Assembly (NCBI RefSeq): GCF_003072505.1
Contig: NZ_NTGB01000001.1
Location: 1,402,659-1,466,658, forward strand
Direction: 5' to 3'
DNA from: Polynucleobacter rarus
GTDB lineage: Bacteria > Pseudomonadota > Gammaproteobacteria > Burkholderiales > Burkholderiaceae
Length of the DNA stretch: 64,000 nt
Below, in pieces: positions 27,217 to 37,119 of this stretch (position 1 is its first letter; each line of letters opens with the position of its first letter). The notes beneath the pieces were generated by a model. That model saw nothing but the letters and a program-made list of their open reading frames with translations, made no database searches and was not told where the DNA came from. A program made the position numbers and the translations under genes.

Positions 27217-28209
27217 TTACTTACCCCAAATCTCAGGATTAATCATCGTTTTTGGTTTCTGACCCGCAAGTCCTGCTAATAAATTATCAATCGCAAGATT
27301 CATCATCGAATAACGAGTTTTTTCTGTTGCACTACCAATATGGGGCGCTAAAACCACATTCGGTAAATCGAGTAAACCTGGATGCAGTTTAGGCTCCCCT
27401 TCATAAACATCAAGTCCAGCACCAAATATTTGATTCCGTTGAAGCGCCTCCACCAAAGCGTTATCATCTACGATCCCGCCTCTTGCAATATTCACAAGAG
27501 TTGCCGTGGACTTCATCATTGCTAATTCTTTAGCACCAATGAAATGATGACTATCTGCAGAGTATGGCATTACTAACATCACATGATCTGCATTTTTTAA
27601 TAAGGTTTCTTTATCTACATAGGTAGCTTGACAGGCTTGTTCAAGGTCTTTGGATAAAGGTTTACGATTGTAATAAATGACATTCATACCGAACGCTAAA
27701 CCCCGCTTTGCAATGGCTTGTCCAATCCGGCCCATTCCCATAATCCCAAGGGTTGAGTGATGAATATCTACACCCAACATACGTCCCATTTCCCAATGAT
27801 GCCATTGACCGTCTCTAAGCCATCTCTCTGCCTCAGATAATCTTCTTGAAATTGCCATTAACAAGGCAAATCCCATATCGGCAGTTGTATCTGTTAGAAC
27901 GTCAGGAGTATTAGTGCCAATAATCCCCCTTTGATTAAGGGCTTCAACATCGAAATTATTAAACCCTACTGCGATGTTGGAAATGATTTTGAGTGCTTTT
28001 GCGTCTTTAATTGTATCGGCATCAATTCTTTCACTACCAGTCACGAGTGCCCCATCTTTACCAATTAAACGTTGGGCTAATTCAACTTTAGTCAAAGGCT
28101 CGATTTGATCAACATAATCAATGTCACAGATAGCCTCTAGTCTTTCAATCCCCTCAGGGAAAATCCTACGGGCAACTAGAATTTTAGGGCGAGTATTACT
28201 AGAATTCAT
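27217..28209 (-). CDS. D-2-hydroxyacid dehydrogenase (glyoxylate/hydroxypyruvate reductase-like)
   Basis: The protein has 330 residues. The NAD(P)-binding motif GIMGMGRIGQAIAKRG lies near 154. The catalytic residues are Arg in NIARGGIVDD (near 242), Glu in DVYEGEP (near 271) and His in APHIGSAT (near 290). It resembles GhrB/glyoxylate reductase more than SerA or FdhA. The likely reaction is reduction of glyoxylate or hydroxypyruvate; the substrate cannot be fixed from sequence. It is transcribed away from fdxA and ends next to the small membrane protein gene. Confidence 0.9.
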   Translation of the reverse strand: MNSSNTRPKILVARRIFPEGIERLEAICDIDYVDQIEPLTKVELAQRLIGKDGALVTGSERIDADTIKDAKALKIISNIAVGFNNFDVEALNQRGIIGTNTPDVLTDTTADMGFALLMAISRRLSEAERWLRDGQWHHWEMGRMLGVDIHHSTLGIMGMGRIGQAIAKRGLAFGMNVIYYNRKPLSKDLEQACQATYVDKETLLKNADHVMLVMPYSADSHHFIGAKELAMMKSTATLVNIARGGIVDDNALVEALQRNQIFGAGLDVYEGEPKLHPGLLDLPNVVLAPHIGSATEKTRYSMMNLAIDNLLAGLAGQKPKTMINPEIWGK

Positions 28210-28310
28210 AAGCAGACTTTCTTCAACAGAAAAAATTAGATTTTAAAGGACATTTTTCTCACAACGTAATATGTAAATCACAACAATGTATAACGAATTT
28301 CACAGTGTTT

Positions 28311-28340
28311 TTGCCGAAACACAATATTCTCGGCTAAAAT
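28311..28340 (+). promoter_or_regulatory. Probable fdxA promoter with an internal dyad
   Basis: TTGCCG (28311-28316) and TAAAAT (28335-28340) are 18 bases apart and lie 29 bases before the fdxA ATG. GCCGA (28313-28317) and TCGGC (28330-28334) form an inverted repeat across the spacer, which may be a regulator site. Confidence 0.55.
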
Positions 28341-28368
28341 ATGTTTTTCAACCTACTTTATACATCAC

Positions 28369-28692
28369 ATGACTTACGTTGTCACCGAAGCTTGTATCAA
28401 ATGTAAATATACCGACTGTGTCGATGTTTGCCCTGTCGACTGCTTCAGAGAAGGTCCTAACTTTTTAACCATCGATCCAGACGAGTGCATTGATTGTGCT
28501 GTTTGTGTTCCAGAATGTCCTGTTAATGCGATTTATGCGGAAGATGATGTGCCTGGAGACCAGCAAGCATTTATTCAGCTAAATACTGAACTTTCTCGTA
28601 AGTGGAAGTCAATTACTAAATCGAAGGCATCACTCCCTGATGCTGATGAATTTAAAGATGTAAAGAATAAACTCGAGTTACTCATTCGCTAA
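28369..28692 (+). CDS. fdxA: Seven-iron ferredoxin (3Fe-4S/4Fe-4S)
   Basis: The 107-residue protein is a FdxA-type bacterial ferredoxin. The first cluster motif, [14 protein letters not shown], is the 3Fe-4S/4Fe-4S type, and the second, [12 protein letters not shown], binds a 4Fe-4S cluster. The tail [19 protein letters not shown] is the usual extension. It carries electrons at low potential in the cytoplasm. The ferredoxin-NADP reductase 111 bases downstream is its obvious partner. The C-terminal insertion and length match proteobacterial FdxA. Confidence 0.97.
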   Translation: MTYVVTEACIKCKYTDCVDVCPVDCFREGPNFLTIDPDECIDCAVCVPECPVNAIYAEDDVPGDQQAFIQLNTELSRKWKSITKSKASLPDADEFKDVKNKLELLIR

Positions 28693-28714
28693 GATTGATT
28701 GTCTTTAATCTGAC

Positions 28715-28743
28715 AGGTTTGCAAAATAGTTTGATGCAAACCT
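28715..28743 (+). terminator. Hairpin between fdxA and the reductase gene
   Basis: AGGTTTGCA (28715-28723) and TGCAAACCT (28735-28743) make a perfect 9-bp stem with an 11-base loop. No T-run follows. It may attenuate or protect the fdxA message, letting ferredoxin be made in excess over the reductase. Confidence 0.45.
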
Positions 28744-28803
28744 CCACTCAGCTTAAAACCGAAGTGACTTGTAAAATCTTTTTTGTGTATCTAGGAAATT
28801 TTC

Positions 28804-29877
28804 GTGGCAGAACTTAACACCCCCCAATTCAACCTATCAGAAACAATCGAAACAGAGGCTGTTATCGTTGGAGCTGGTCCTGTAGGTCTTTTTCAGGTTT
28901 TCGAACTTGGTCTATTAGAAATAAAAGCTCATGTGATTGATTCCTTGCCAGTGGTTGGTGGCCAATGCGTTGAGTTGTACCCCGATAAACCGATTTACGA
29001 TATTCCAGCAGTGCCAGTCTGTACAGGTCAAGAACTCACTGATAACCTTCTCAAACAAATAGAACCATTTGGTCCTACGTTTCACTTAAATCAAGAAGTT
29101 GTTGAAGTATCCCGCCAAGATGATGGCCGATTTATTTTGGTAACCTCAGTTGGAACACGCTTTTTGACCAAGACAATTTTTATCGCCGCAGGAGTTGGTT
29201 CGTTCCAGCCTAGAACGATCAAAGTTGACGGCATTGAGCAGTTTGAAAACAAACAACTTTTTTATCGTGTTAAAAACCCAGACCAATTTATGGGTAAAAA
29301 CTTAGTCATAGTTGGTGGTGGCGATTCAGCTCTAGATTGGACCCTCAACTTTGTAGGTAAGGCTGAGAGCGTCATCTTAATTCACCGTCGCGATGGCTTT
29401 AAAGCTGCGCCAGCATCCGTGGCTAAAATGAAAGACCTTTGCGAACAGTATGAAATGCAGTTTGAAGTGGGTCAGATCACTGGCTTTGAGCAAAATGGTG
29501 ATTCTTTATCTCATATAAAACTCACCGGAACTGATGGTGTAACACGTCGGATTCCTCTCGACATGTTATTAGTTTTCTTTGGTTTATCTCCCAAATTAGG
29601 CCCAATTGCGGACTGGGGATTAGATATCGAACGTAAACAACTCGTCGTCGATACGGAAAAATTTGCCACTAATATTCCGGGAATCTTCGCAGTCGGTGAT
29701 ATCAATACCTACCCAGGTAAAAAGAAATTGATTCTTTCAGGATTTCATGAAGCAGCCCTGGCTGCTTTTGCTGCAAAAGAATATATGTATCCTGATAAGA
29801 AGGTTCATTTACAGTACACCACTACCTCACCTAAACTCCACAAAGTTTTAGGAGTTGAAACCCCAACCTTCGATTGA
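28804..29877 (+). CDS. Ferredoxin/flavodoxin-NADP+ reductase (thioredoxin-reductase-like)
   Basis: The protein has 357 residues. The FAD motif [15 protein letters not shown] is near 23 and the NADPH motif [10 protein letters not shown] near 173, followed by HRRDGFKA. The C-terminal FAD site [14 protein letters not shown] lies near 298. It lacks the CxxC redox pair of thioredoxin reductase, which fits the TrxB-like FNR family (YumC type). It would exchange electrons between NADPH and FdxA. The start is GTG at 28804, preceded by TAGGAAATTTTC. Confidence 0.92.
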   Translation: MAELNTPQFNLSETIETEAVIVGAGPVGLFQVFELGLLEIKAHVIDSLPVVGGQCVELYPDKPIYDIPAVPVCTGQELTDNLLKQIEPFGPTFHLNQEVVEVSRQDDGRFILVTSVGTRFLTKTIFIAAGVGSFQPRTIKVDGIEQFENKQLFYRVKNPDQFMGKNLVIVGGGDSALDWTLNFVGKAESVILIHRRDGFKAAPASVAKMKDLCEQYEMQFEVGQITGFEQNGDSLSHIKLTGTDGVTRRIPLDMLLVFFGLSPKLGPIADWGLDIERKQLVVDTEKFATNIPGIFAVGDINTYPGKKKLILSGFHEAALAAFAAKEYMYPDKKVHLQYTTTSPKLHKVLGVETPTFD

Positions 29878-29884
29878 TTGTAAA

Positions 29885-29914
29885 AATCGGTTAGATTATT
29901 AAATTCAACCGATT
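29885..29914 (+). terminator. Hairpin between the reductase gene and thyA
   Basis: AATCGGTT (29885-29892) pairs perfectly with AACCGATT (29907-29914). A T-run follows only on the minus strand, so its direction is uncertain. Confidence 0.35.
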
Positions 29915-29932
29915 AATCAATTAGAATTAGTT

Positions 29933-30727
29933 ATGGACTCTTATTTACACATGATGCGCCATGTTTTAGAACATGGCACCAAGAAAACGGACCGCACAGG
30001 GACTGGTACGCTCTCAGTCTTTGGTCATCAAATGCGTTTTGATCTGTCTGCTGGCTTTCCTTTGGTTACCACCAAGAAAGTTCACTTAAAGTCAATCATT
30101 CACGAACTGCTTTGGTTTTTGCAAGGAAGTACGAACAATAATTGGCTTAAAGATCGCGGTGTCTCTATTTGGAATGAATGGGCAAAAGAAGATGGCGAAC
30201 TTGGTCCAATTTATGGTTATCAATGGCGTTCATGGCCAACCCCAAATGGTGGGCATATTGACCAAATTACGCAATTAATTGACCAAATTAAGAAAACACC
30301 TGATTCGAGAAGATTGATTGTTTCTGCATGGAACGTTGCAGATATTCCATCAATGGCTCTTGCTCCATGTCATGCCTTTTTCCAGTTTTATGTAGCTGAC
30401 GGTAAGTTATCTTGCCAACTCTACCAACGTAGTGCGGATATTTTCTTAGGAGTGCCTTTTAATATCGCTAGTTATGCCTTACTAACGCATATGATTGCGC
30501 AACAAACTAATTTAGACGTAGGTGACTTTGTTTGGACTGGTGGCGATTGCCATTTGTATCTCAATCATTTAGAACAAGTCGATTTACAACTTTCCAGAGA
30601 TCCTTATCCTTTACCAAAACTGGTCATTAAACGTCATCCAGATTCGATTTTTGATTATGAATTCGAAGACTTTGAGGTAATTAACTATTCTTGTCATCCT
30701 GCGATTAAAGCGCCTGTAGCTATTTAG
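29933..30727 (+). CDS. thyA: Thymidylate synthase
   Basis: The 264-residue enzyme has the common bacterial length and methylates dUMP with methylene-THF, producing dTMP and dihydrofolate. The nucleophile Cys146 lies in APCHAFFQF, and [11 protein letters not shown] at 21-31 binds phosphate. [18 protein letters not shown] near 175 is also intact. The folA gene follows after 9 bases, so the dihydrofolate produced is regenerated by the next product. Confidence 0.98.
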   Translation: MDSYLHMMRHVLEHGTKKTDRTGTGTLSVFGHQMRFDLSAGFPLVTTKKVHLKSIIHELLWFLQGSTNNNWLKDRGVSIWNEWAKEDGELGPIYGYQWRSWPTPNGGHIDQITQLIDQIKKTPDSRRLIVSAWNVADIPSMALAPCHAFFQFYVADGKLSCQLYQRSADIFLGVPFNIASYALLTHMIAQQTNLDVGDFVWTGGDCHLYLNHLEQVDLQLSRDPYPLPKLVIKRHPDSIFDYEFEDFEVINYSCHPAIKAPVAI

Positions 30728-30736
30728 GAAATTATT

Positions 30737-31246
30737 TTGGCTATAAGCATTATTGTCGCGCGTTCAAAATCAGGTGTGATTGGCATCAATAATCAATTAC
30801 CATGGCATCTTCCAGCCGATTTAAAGCACTTTAAAGCGCTTACAACTGGACATCCCATAGTCATGGGTCGGAAAACTTGGGACTCTCTTGGTAGGCCCTT
30901 ACCGAACCGTAGAAATATCGTCATTAGTCGGCAGATTGATATAGAACTCTCTGGAGCTGAGTGTTTTTCATCTCTAGAATCTGCGATTGCGGCGTGTAAG
31001 GGTGCTAGTGAGGTCTTTGTGATTGGTGGCGCTCAGATTTACGAACAGGCTCTGCCCCTCGTCGACCAATTAATTATTACAGAAGTGGATATTGAGGTTG
31101 CAGGTGATGCCTTTTTTCCAAAAATTGACTCAAGGTGGAGGATTGTAGATCGGGAAGATTACCCTTCTCAAGATAACCCTCAAAAGCCAGGCGAGTCTTT
31201 TCCGGCTTATTCATTTATAACCTACCAGCGAAACCTAGTCGCTTAA
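30737..31246 (+). CDS. folA: Dihydrofolate reductase
   Basis: The 169-residue protein has the DHFR signature GVIGINNQLPWHLPADLKHF (about 13-32) with the catalytic acidic residue in PADLKHF. GRKTWDSLGRPLPNR near 44 and the NADPH-binding VIGGAQIYEQAL near 96 are also seen. It reduces dihydrofolate to tetrahydrofolate. The start is TTG at 30737 with AGGAA 6 bases upstream; no in-frame ATG gives a full N-terminal strand. Its 3' end overlaps the convergent pmbA stop by 4 bases. Confidence 0.96.
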   Translation: MAISIIVARSKSGVIGINNQLPWHLPADLKHFKALTTGHPIVMGRKTWDSLGRPLPNRRNIVISRQIDIELSGAECFSSLESAIAACKGASEVFVIGGAQIYEQALPLVDQLIITEVDIEVAGDAFFPKIDSRWRIVDREDYPSQDNPQKPGESFPAYSFITYQRNLVA

Positions 31247-32607
31247 CTTCCACCGATCATCATTTCATTGATGAGGATTGAGCCTGTTTCTTTTGTGCCA
31301 CGAACCAAGCTGTCACCACCAATCGTCGCAATATTCATGAACATCTCTTTAAGATTTCCTGCAATAGTAATTTCTTCCACGGGGTAACAAATTTGTCCAT
31401 TTTCGACCCAATACCCAAAGGCACCTCTGGAGTAATCTCCCGTTACATAATTGACCCCTTGCCCCATCACCTCAGTAACTAATAAACCAGTACCCATTTG
31501 TTGCAATAAATCATCTAAAGTTTGATCTACTGAGGTAAGCTTACTTCGAAGTCGTAAATGATGAGACCCCCCAGAATTACCGGTAGTTTGCATGCCTAAT
31601 TTTTTAGCTGAGTAGGTTGATAAAAAGTATCCCTGCAATATGCCGTCATCCACTACGATTCTCTTCCGAGTTTTAACCCCTTCATCATCAAACGGGGTAC
31701 TGCCAGTCTCACGCGGACGATGAGGATCTTCATCAATTTGAATATGTTTTGGAAAAATTTGTTTTCCTAATGAATCAAGTAAAAAGCTCGATTTTCTATA
31801 TAAAGATCCACCTGAAACAGCCTGCACGAAACTACCAAGAAGCCCTGCTGCTAAAGGTGCCTCAAAAATCACAGGACATTTTTGGGTTTTAATAGTGCGG
31901 GTATTCAGCCTAGACAAAGCGCGCTTGGCGGCGTAGGCACCAATTTCTTCCGGCTTCGCCAAGGATTGAGGCATTCTAGAAGAGGTATACCAATCATCTC
32001 GTTGCATGGCACTACCCTGTTTTTTACTTTTACTCGCAATCGGTGCACAAGAAATAAAGTGTCTTGAAAATGGATAGCCAGCTAAGAAGCCTTTGGTAGT
32101 CCCCATCTGAAAATGCGCTTGATTCGATGCGACTGTCGCACCATCACTATTCGTAATCAATTTACTGACAGCAAAACTAGCTGCCTCAGCCTTTCGTGCA
32201 ATCTCTACTGCCTCTTCAACGGACAGCTCCCATGGATGGAATAAATCTAAATCTTTTGGCGACAATTCTAAAAGTTCACCCTCAGCAAGCCCTGAAAAGG
32301 TATCTTCGGCTGTGAATCTTGCTATATCGTAAGCAGCTTGCACTGTTCTTTTCAATGACGCCTCAGAAAAATCACTCGTACTGGCATTGCCTTTTTTGTA
32401 CCCAAGGTAGATACTGACTCCCATGGATTTATCGACACTTTGTTCTATGGTTTCAATTTCTCCACAACGCGTACTGATCGATAAACCATGCCCTTCAGAG
32501 ATCTCGACTGCAGCATCGGTCGCCCCTAAAGCTTTGGCGTCAGCGAGGGTATCTTTTATAATTTGTTGAAATTGCTCTTTTGAGTAAGTAAATATTTTTT
32601 TTGTCAT
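31243..32607 (-). CDS. pmbA: PmbA/TldE metalloprotease subunit
   Basis: The 454-residue protein belongs to the TldD/TldE family and is the TldE-like partner that lacks the HExxxH metal site. It shows FDDEGVKTRKRIVVDDGILQGYFLSTYSA and the C-terminal GVNYVTGDYSRGAFGYWVENG regions, each read in part. With TldD it makes a heterodimeric protease that trims peptides such as microcin precursors and CcdA. No tldD is present here. In many betaproteobacteria a divergent yjgA (darP) lies between pmbA and mog; here only 55 bases separate pmbA and mog. Confidence 0.93.
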   Translation of the reverse strand: MTKKIFTYSKEQFQQIIKDTLADAKALGATDAAVEISEGHGLSISTRCGEIETIEQSVDKSMGVSIYLGYKKGNASTSDFSEASLKRTVQAAYDIARFTAEDTFSGLAEGELLELSPKDLDLFHPWELSVEEAVEIARKAEAASFAVSKLITNSDGATVASNQAHFQMGTTKGFLAGYPFSRHFISCAPIASKSKKQGSAMQRDDWYTSSRMPQSLAKPEEIGAYAAKRALSRLNTRTIKTQKCPVIFEAPLAAGLLGSFVQAVSGGSLYRKSSFLLDSLGKQIFPKHIQIDEDPHRPRETGSTPFDDEGVKTRKRIVVDDGILQGYFLSTYSAKKLGMQTTGNSGGSHHLRLRSKLTSVDQTLDDLLQQMGTGLLVTEVMGQGVNYVTGDYSRGAFGYWVENGQICYPVEEITIAGNLKEMFMNIATIGGDSLVRGTKETGSILINEMMIGGS

Positions 32608-32662
32608 TCGAATATCATAACGATAAATTTTGATTGGCCCTAAAGCAGAAAGAATTCACACC

Positions 32663-33289
32663 ATGTCAGACACTACAACAGATCAATTATTATCGCTTGA
32701 ATCGGTCAAGATCGGCTTAATTTCTATTTCTGATAGAGCAAGTCTTGGCATTTATCAGGACGAGGGTATTCCGGCTTTAAAAACTTGGCTTGAAAAAGTG
32801 GTTCAAAACCCATTGATATTTGAAACACGTCTAATTGCTGATGAACAATCGATGATCGAAACTGCTCTTAAAGAGCTAGTTGATGTTGAACTTTGTGATT
32901 TAGTACTAACCACTGGTGGTACGGGCCCTAGTCGACGTGACGTTACCCCGGAATCAACCCTGGCCGTTGCAACCCGAGAAATGCCTGGATTTGGTGAGCA
33001 AATGCGTCAAATCAGTTTGAATTTTGTGCCGACAGCGATTCTATCTAGACAAGTTGGAGCACTCAGAGAAATAGAAAACCATGCTGCGCTCATGATTAAC
33101 TTACCGGGCCAACCCAAAGCAATTACCGAAACCTTAGAGGGTTTAAAAGATAAAGAGGGTAAATCCTTAGTTTCTGGAATTTTTGCTGCGGTACCCTACT
33201 GCATTGATTTAATAGGTGGTCCCTATATCGAGACCAACCCAGAAATTGTCAAAGCATTTCGCCCTAAGTCAGCGATTCGGAGGAGGTAA
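32663..33289 (+). CDS. mog: Molybdopterin adenylyltransferase
   Basis: The 208-residue protein has the MoaB/Mog fold with IGLISISDRASLG near 18, TTGGTGPSRRDVTPEST (near 84-100) and NLPGQPKAITETL near 155. Mog adenylylates molybdopterin before MoeA inserts Mo. The extra length and C-terminal GGPYIETN fit Mog rather than MoaB. I chose the ATG at 32663; the frame is open back to a TTG at 32630 but those 11 codons look non-coding. It functions with the moaA-mobA-moeA operon 6 kb away. Confidence 0.93.
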   Translation: MSDTTTDQLLSLESVKIGLISISDRASLGIYQDEGIPALKTWLEKVVQNPLIFETRLIADEQSMIETALKELVDVELCDLVLTTGGTGPSRRDVTPESTLAVATREMPGFGEQMRQISLNFVPTAILSRQVGALREIENHAALMINLPGQPKAITETLEGLKDKEGKSLVSGIFAAVPYCIDLIGGPYIETNPEIVKAFRPKSAIRRR

Positions 33290-33313
33290 GATTTTCGCCC
33301 TATAAAAATGTAT

Positions 33314-33874
33314 TCAGCTTTCGGGTGACCGGAAGAAGTTAGCGCGGTAAAAACGTAACTCTTCAATTGACTCCACGATATCGGCCAAGGCCGTGTGCGC
33401 TTGTTTTTTCGTAAAGAGTTTTGCAGTTTGGGGCTGCCAACGTTTACAAAGCTCTTTTACTGTCGAAACATCAATATTTCGATAGTGAAAGTATGCCTCT
33501 AACTCCGGCATATATTTCGCCATAAAGCGACGATCTTGATGAATCGTATTGCCACACATCGGAGAAGTATTCGGCTTGATGTGTTCCTTGAGGAAGTCCA
33601 AACAAATCTTTTGTGCTTGCTCATCTGAAATCTGGGAAGCCTTCACTTTTTCAATAAGTCCTGACTTACCATGCGTACCTTTGTTCCAAGAATCCATAGC
33701 GTCCAGAACTTCATCACTTTGATGAATGACTAGAACCGGACCCTCAGCAACAATTTCCAACTCACCATCAGTGATTAAAATAGCAATTTCCAAGATCTTT
33801 TCCTTGTCAGGATCAAGACCTGACATTTCCATATCCAACCAAACTAAACGGTCTTTTTTCAATTCTGTGTTCAA
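33314..33874 (-). CDS. orn: Oligoribonuclease
   Basis: The 186-residue DEDDh exonuclease degrades 2-5 nt RNAs and pGpG. The first acidic pair lies in [11 protein letters not shown], followed by [12 protein letters not shown] and the C-terminal [14 protein letters not shown]. The only plausible start is TTG at 33874 with GAGAGAAA just upstream; no ATG occurs before the first active-site motif. It is divergent from the M48 peptidase gene across 27 bases. Confidence 0.96.
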   Translation of the reverse strand: MNTELKKDRLVWLDMEMSGLDPDKEKILEIAILITDGELEIVAEGPVLVIHQSDEVLDAMDSWNKGTHGKSGLIEKVKASQISDEQAQKICLDFLKEHIKPNTSPMCGNTIHQDRRFMAKYMPELEAYFHYRNIDVSTVKELCKRWQPQTAKLFTKKQAHTALADIVESIEELRFYRANFFRSPES

Positions 33875-33901
33875 TTTCTCTCTCGCTCTTATAATTACTA
33901 A

Positions 33902-35158
33902 ATGATATTTACCTATATTTTCCTTCTTTTTTTATTTCTCGGACTTTTTATCCAATTTATTTTGGCAAATCGTCAAATTAAATCGGTGATTCAACATCGC
34001 CCTACTGTCCCTAAAGGCTTTGAAGAAAAAATCACTTTAGAAAATCATCAAAAGGCTGCAGACTACACCGTCGCTAAACTACGTTTTGGAATCTTAGAAA
34101 TCGCATTATCTCAAGCGATGTTATTAGTTTTCACCATCTTCGGTTTGTTGTATCTAGTCCATTTAGAGTTATTGAATTTTTTATCAGCTGGCGTTTGGCA
34201 ACAAATTGCATTAATTTTGAGTATTAGTATTCTCTCAAGCGCGATTGATCTTCCTTTTTCTTGGTATCGTCAGTTTCATTTAGAAGAAAACTTTGGTTTT
34301 AACCGGATGAGTAAAAAGCTCTTTTTCATTGATTTTTTCAAAAACATCCTCTTAAGTCTTTGTATCGGAGTTCCCCTCCTTTGGGTTGTTTTAACTCTGA
34401 TGGCTAAAGCTGGTGATTATTGGTGGGTTTATGCTTGGATCACCATGGTGAGTTTTATCTTGATTGCGACTTGGGTCTTTCCTATTTGGATTGCACCTTT
34501 CTTTAATAAATTTAAACCGCTAGAAGATGGCTCATTAAAAGACTCTATCCAACTCCTCTTAAACCGTTGCGGCTTTGTCAGTAAAGGTTTATTTGTCATG
34601 GATGGCAGTAAACGTAGCGCTCATGGCAATGCTTACTTTACTGGTATCGGCAAAAGTAAGCGAATTGTATTTTTTGATACTCTCATCGAAAAATTGTCTC
34701 CTTCTGAGATTGAGGCAGTTTTGGCACACGAGCTTGGACACTTTAAGAAAAACCATATTCGTAAAAGAATGGTGATGACCTTTATCACGACCTTATTAGG
34801 TCTCGCTTTGCTAGGTTGGCTCATGAATCAAGTGTGGTTTTATGAGGGTCTTGGCGTTGAACCGTCCCTAACTGGAAACAATGCTGGTCTCGCATTAGCC
34901 TTATTCTTTTTAGTCACGCCAGTCTTTACCTTCTTCATCACACCGCTCTCTAGCCTCTTATCTAGAAAACATGAATTTGAAGCTGATGCATTTGCTGCTG
35001 AAAAAACGGATGCCCATGAACTAATTAAAGCACTCATTAAGCTTTATCAAGATAATGCCGCAACCTTGACACCCGATCGATGGTATTCAGCATTTTATGA
35101 CTCCCATCCTCCAGCACCGATTCGGATTGAGCATCTTTACCAGTTATCCCTTCGGTAA
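33902..35158 (+). CDS. M48-family membrane metalloprotease (Ste24/CAAX-like)
   Basis: The protein has 418 residues. There are several membrane helices, with hydrophobic stretches at about 1-20, 62-90, 98-115, 145-167, 175-198, 290-310 and 325-350. The zinc motif HELGH is near 281, and [10 protein letters not shown] near 360 supplies the third ligand. The arrangement matches Ste24-like proteases rather than HtpX, which is shorter. In bacteria these enzymes probably cleave inner-membrane proteins, but the substrate is unknown. The orn-M48-rsgA order is conserved in Burkholderiales. Confidence 0.9.
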   Translation: MIFTYIFLLFLFLGLFIQFILANRQIKSVIQHRPTVPKGFEEKITLENHQKAADYTVAKLRFGILEIALSQAMLLVFTIFGLLYLVHLELLNFLSAGVWQQIALILSISILSSAIDLPFSWYRQFHLEENFGFNRMSKKLFFIDFFKNILLSLCIGVPLLWVVLTLMAKAGDYWWVYAWITMVSFILIATWVFPIWIAPFFNKFKPLEDGSLKDSIQLLLNRCGFVSKGLFVMDGSKRSAHGNAYFTGIGKSKRIVFFDTLIEKLSPSEIEAVLAHELGHFKKNHIRKRMVMTFITTLLGLALLGWLMNQVWFYEGLGVEPSLTGNNAGLALALFFLVTPVFTFFITPLSSLLSRKHEFEADAFAAEKTDAHELIKALIKLYQDNAATLTPDRWYSAFYDSHPPAPIRIEHLYQLSLR

Positions 35159-35169
35159 ATTACTAACTC

Positions 35170-36132
35170 ATGCCAATTGAGCTTATTGACTCGTTATTAA
35201 TTGCTTCTTTTGGTAGAAACTATATTGCTAGATCGATTCAAAAGCTCCCATCAGGGGAAGATGAATATTGGGAAGTGAATAGTCGCGGGAAAAAACACCT
35301 CGCTGCAGTTGGTGATCGTTTATCGCTCTCGAAAACATCAAATGACCAAGCGGTAATTGAAAAAATTCAGCCAAGGAAAAATCTACTCTTTCGATCCGAT
35401 GCCTTTCGCTCGAAATCAATCGCTGCTAATGTGGATCAGGTCATTTTAGTCCTAGCAACCCAGCCTGCTTTCTCACCAGATTTATTGGGTAGAGCCGCCA
35501 TTGCTGCAGAACATGACGGTATTGAATTTAGAATTTTATTGAACAAAATAGATTTAAGCGATTCACTCGAAAAAGCGCGTGAGCTCTTGGCCCCTTATCG
35601 AAATTTAGATATTCCTATCCACGAGATTTCGGCAAAGTCCTCCCCACAAAGTTTGCTTTCTTTGAGAGAACACCTTGCTGGGAAGGTCTCGGTTTTAGTT
35701 GGTCAATCTGGCATGGGCAAATCTACACTTCTCAACCAATGGATCCCAACTGCACTTGCACAAACTCGTGAGCACTCAATCAAACTCGATACGGGTAAAC
35801 ACACAACGACTGCATGTCGATATTATGATTTACCTAATGAATGGGGTATCAAAAATGGCCAGTTAGGCGCTTTAATTGATTCTCCTGGTTTCCAAGAGTT
35901 TGGCTTAGCGCATATTTCAGAAAGTGAACTACAACACGCATTTACTGAGTTTGGACCCTATCTTGGGCACTGCAAATATCATAATTGCACTCATTTACAC
36001 GAACCAGATTGTGCTGTCTTAAAAGCAGTTGGTTTAGGAAAAATCGCCCCACAACGCTTGAACTTGTTTCGTCAATTAGTTCACGAAACCAGAAATGCTA
36101 CGACCCAAGTTTTAGAGCGTCCGACTAAATAG
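35170..36132 (+). CDS. rsgA: Ribosome small-subunit GTPase RsgA
   Basis: The protein has 320 residues. An N-terminal OB domain is followed by a circularly permuted GTPase domain, with NKIDLSD (G4) before GQSGMGKSTLLN (G1, near 179) and DSPGFQEFG (G3). A C-terminal zinc site is formed by CKYHNCTHLHEPDCAV (near 265). It assists late 30S maturation, in the same process as Era. It starts 11 bases after the M48 gene. Confidence 0.96.
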   Translation: MPIELIDSLLIASFGRNYIARSIQKLPSGEDEYWEVNSRGKKHLAAVGDRLSLSKTSNDQAVIEKIQPRKNLLFRSDAFRSKSIAANVDQVILVLATQPAFSPDLLGRAAIAAEHDGIEFRILLNKIDLSDSLEKARELLAPYRNLDIPIHEISAKSSPQSLLSLREHLAGKVSVLVGQSGMGKSTLLNQWIPTALAQTREHSIKLDTGKHTTTACRYYDLPNEWGIKNGQLGALIDSPGFQEFGLAHISESELQHAFTEFGPYLGHCKYHNCTHLHEPDCAVLKAVGLGKIAPQRLNLFRQLVHETRNATTQVLERPTK

Positions 36133-36174
36133 TCTAAAACTTCATTTGGTCAAGCGTCAAAGCCAAGAAAAAGA

Positions 36175-37119
36175 TCAAATCCAAATTGCTACCGATAACA
36201 TAGCAAGTAGAATCATCCACAAAATGACTGCTCTCCACACCAAAGAGGCTCCAGAGGCTAGATGTGCGGCAATAGGTAACATTCCATATTCTTGCACGGG
36301 TAAAACCCCCTCCTCTGCCATTTGAATAGCCTCTAAACTATTGACTTGCGCCAAAGGCTCTCCGAGTTGAACCCCCAAAGCACCGCCTCCTGTACCAATT
36401 AAAATTGCCGCAGACTGGTTATCCCATTTTTTTTGATGAAATCGCCATGCATAAACCGCTTTTTCAAAATTACCCACAATCGTAAAACCAATCGCAGTTA
36501 GTCTAGTTGGTACCCAATCAATTAAATAACGCCATTTATTGATATGATCGATCAGAATTGGGCTTGCATTACCAAATTTCCAATTCTCTTGAGCCATTAA
36601 ACTCAAGCGATACATCACAACCCCAGCAGGACCAATCGGTACTAAAAACCAAAAAAACACACCAAATACATGTGAATGAACGGCCAAAATAGATCGCTCC
36701 AAGGTATGCCTTACCAATTCAGATTCAGGTAAGGTCTCAGTATTTAAACTTGGACCTACCCATGCGCTTAACTCGGCTCTAGCTAATTCAATTTGACGAT
36801 TATTGAGAAGTTCTTGAATTTTTGTGAAATGATGACTAAATTGTCTGAAGCCCATGAAAAAATAAACAATCGTAACATTCCAAATTAAGGCGAAAAGTGG
36901 TTGATTAAAAATTAACCATAAATGCACACCTAAAACGATCATTACAGGTGGAATTAAAAGAACTGCAATCGCAATTTTTGCCGAGTCAGCTTCGCCTGTA
37001 TCAAAATAATTTGGTACTTTTTTTACCCAATTGCGACATATTCTTACGATCCAGTGATCCTTACCGACAGGAATATATTGCTCGGCAAATAAAGCAAATA
37101 AAACTGAAAAAAAGGTCAT
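36175..37119 (-). CDS. CobD/CbiB-family (AmpE-like) membrane protein
   Basis: The protein has 314 residues. It begins [17 protein letters not shown] and has about five membrane helices. The sequence [16 protein letters not shown] and [11 protein letters not shown] match the CobD/CbiB/AmpE superfamily. I chose the ATG at 37119, which overlaps the NUDIX stop by 4 nt (ATGA); the frame is open further upstream but only inside the NUDIX gene. No cobalamin genes are nearby, so an AmpE-like regulatory or signalling role is as plausible as adenosylcobinamide phosphate synthesis. The function is unresolved. Confidence 0.85.
   Translation of the reverse strand: MTFFSVLFALFAEQYIPVGKDHWIVRICRNWVKKVPNYFDTGEADSAKIAIAVLLIPPVMIVLGVHLWLIFNQPLFALIWNVTIVYFFMGFRQFSHHFTKIQELLNNRQIELARAELSAWVGPSLNTETLPESELVRHTLERSILAVHSHVFGVFFWFLVPIGPAGVVMYRLSLMAQENWKFGNASPILIDHINKWRYLIDWVPTRLTAIGFTIVGNFEKAVYAWRFHQKKWDNQSAAILIGTGGGALGVQLGEPLAQVNSLEAIQMAEEGVLPVQEYGMLPIAAHLASGASLVWRAVILWMILLAMLSVAIWI

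Noticed and set aside
32630..32662. An N-terminal extension of mog from TTG, considered as a remnant of yjgA
   Set aside because: Eleven codons are too few to show homology and no SD precedes the TTG.
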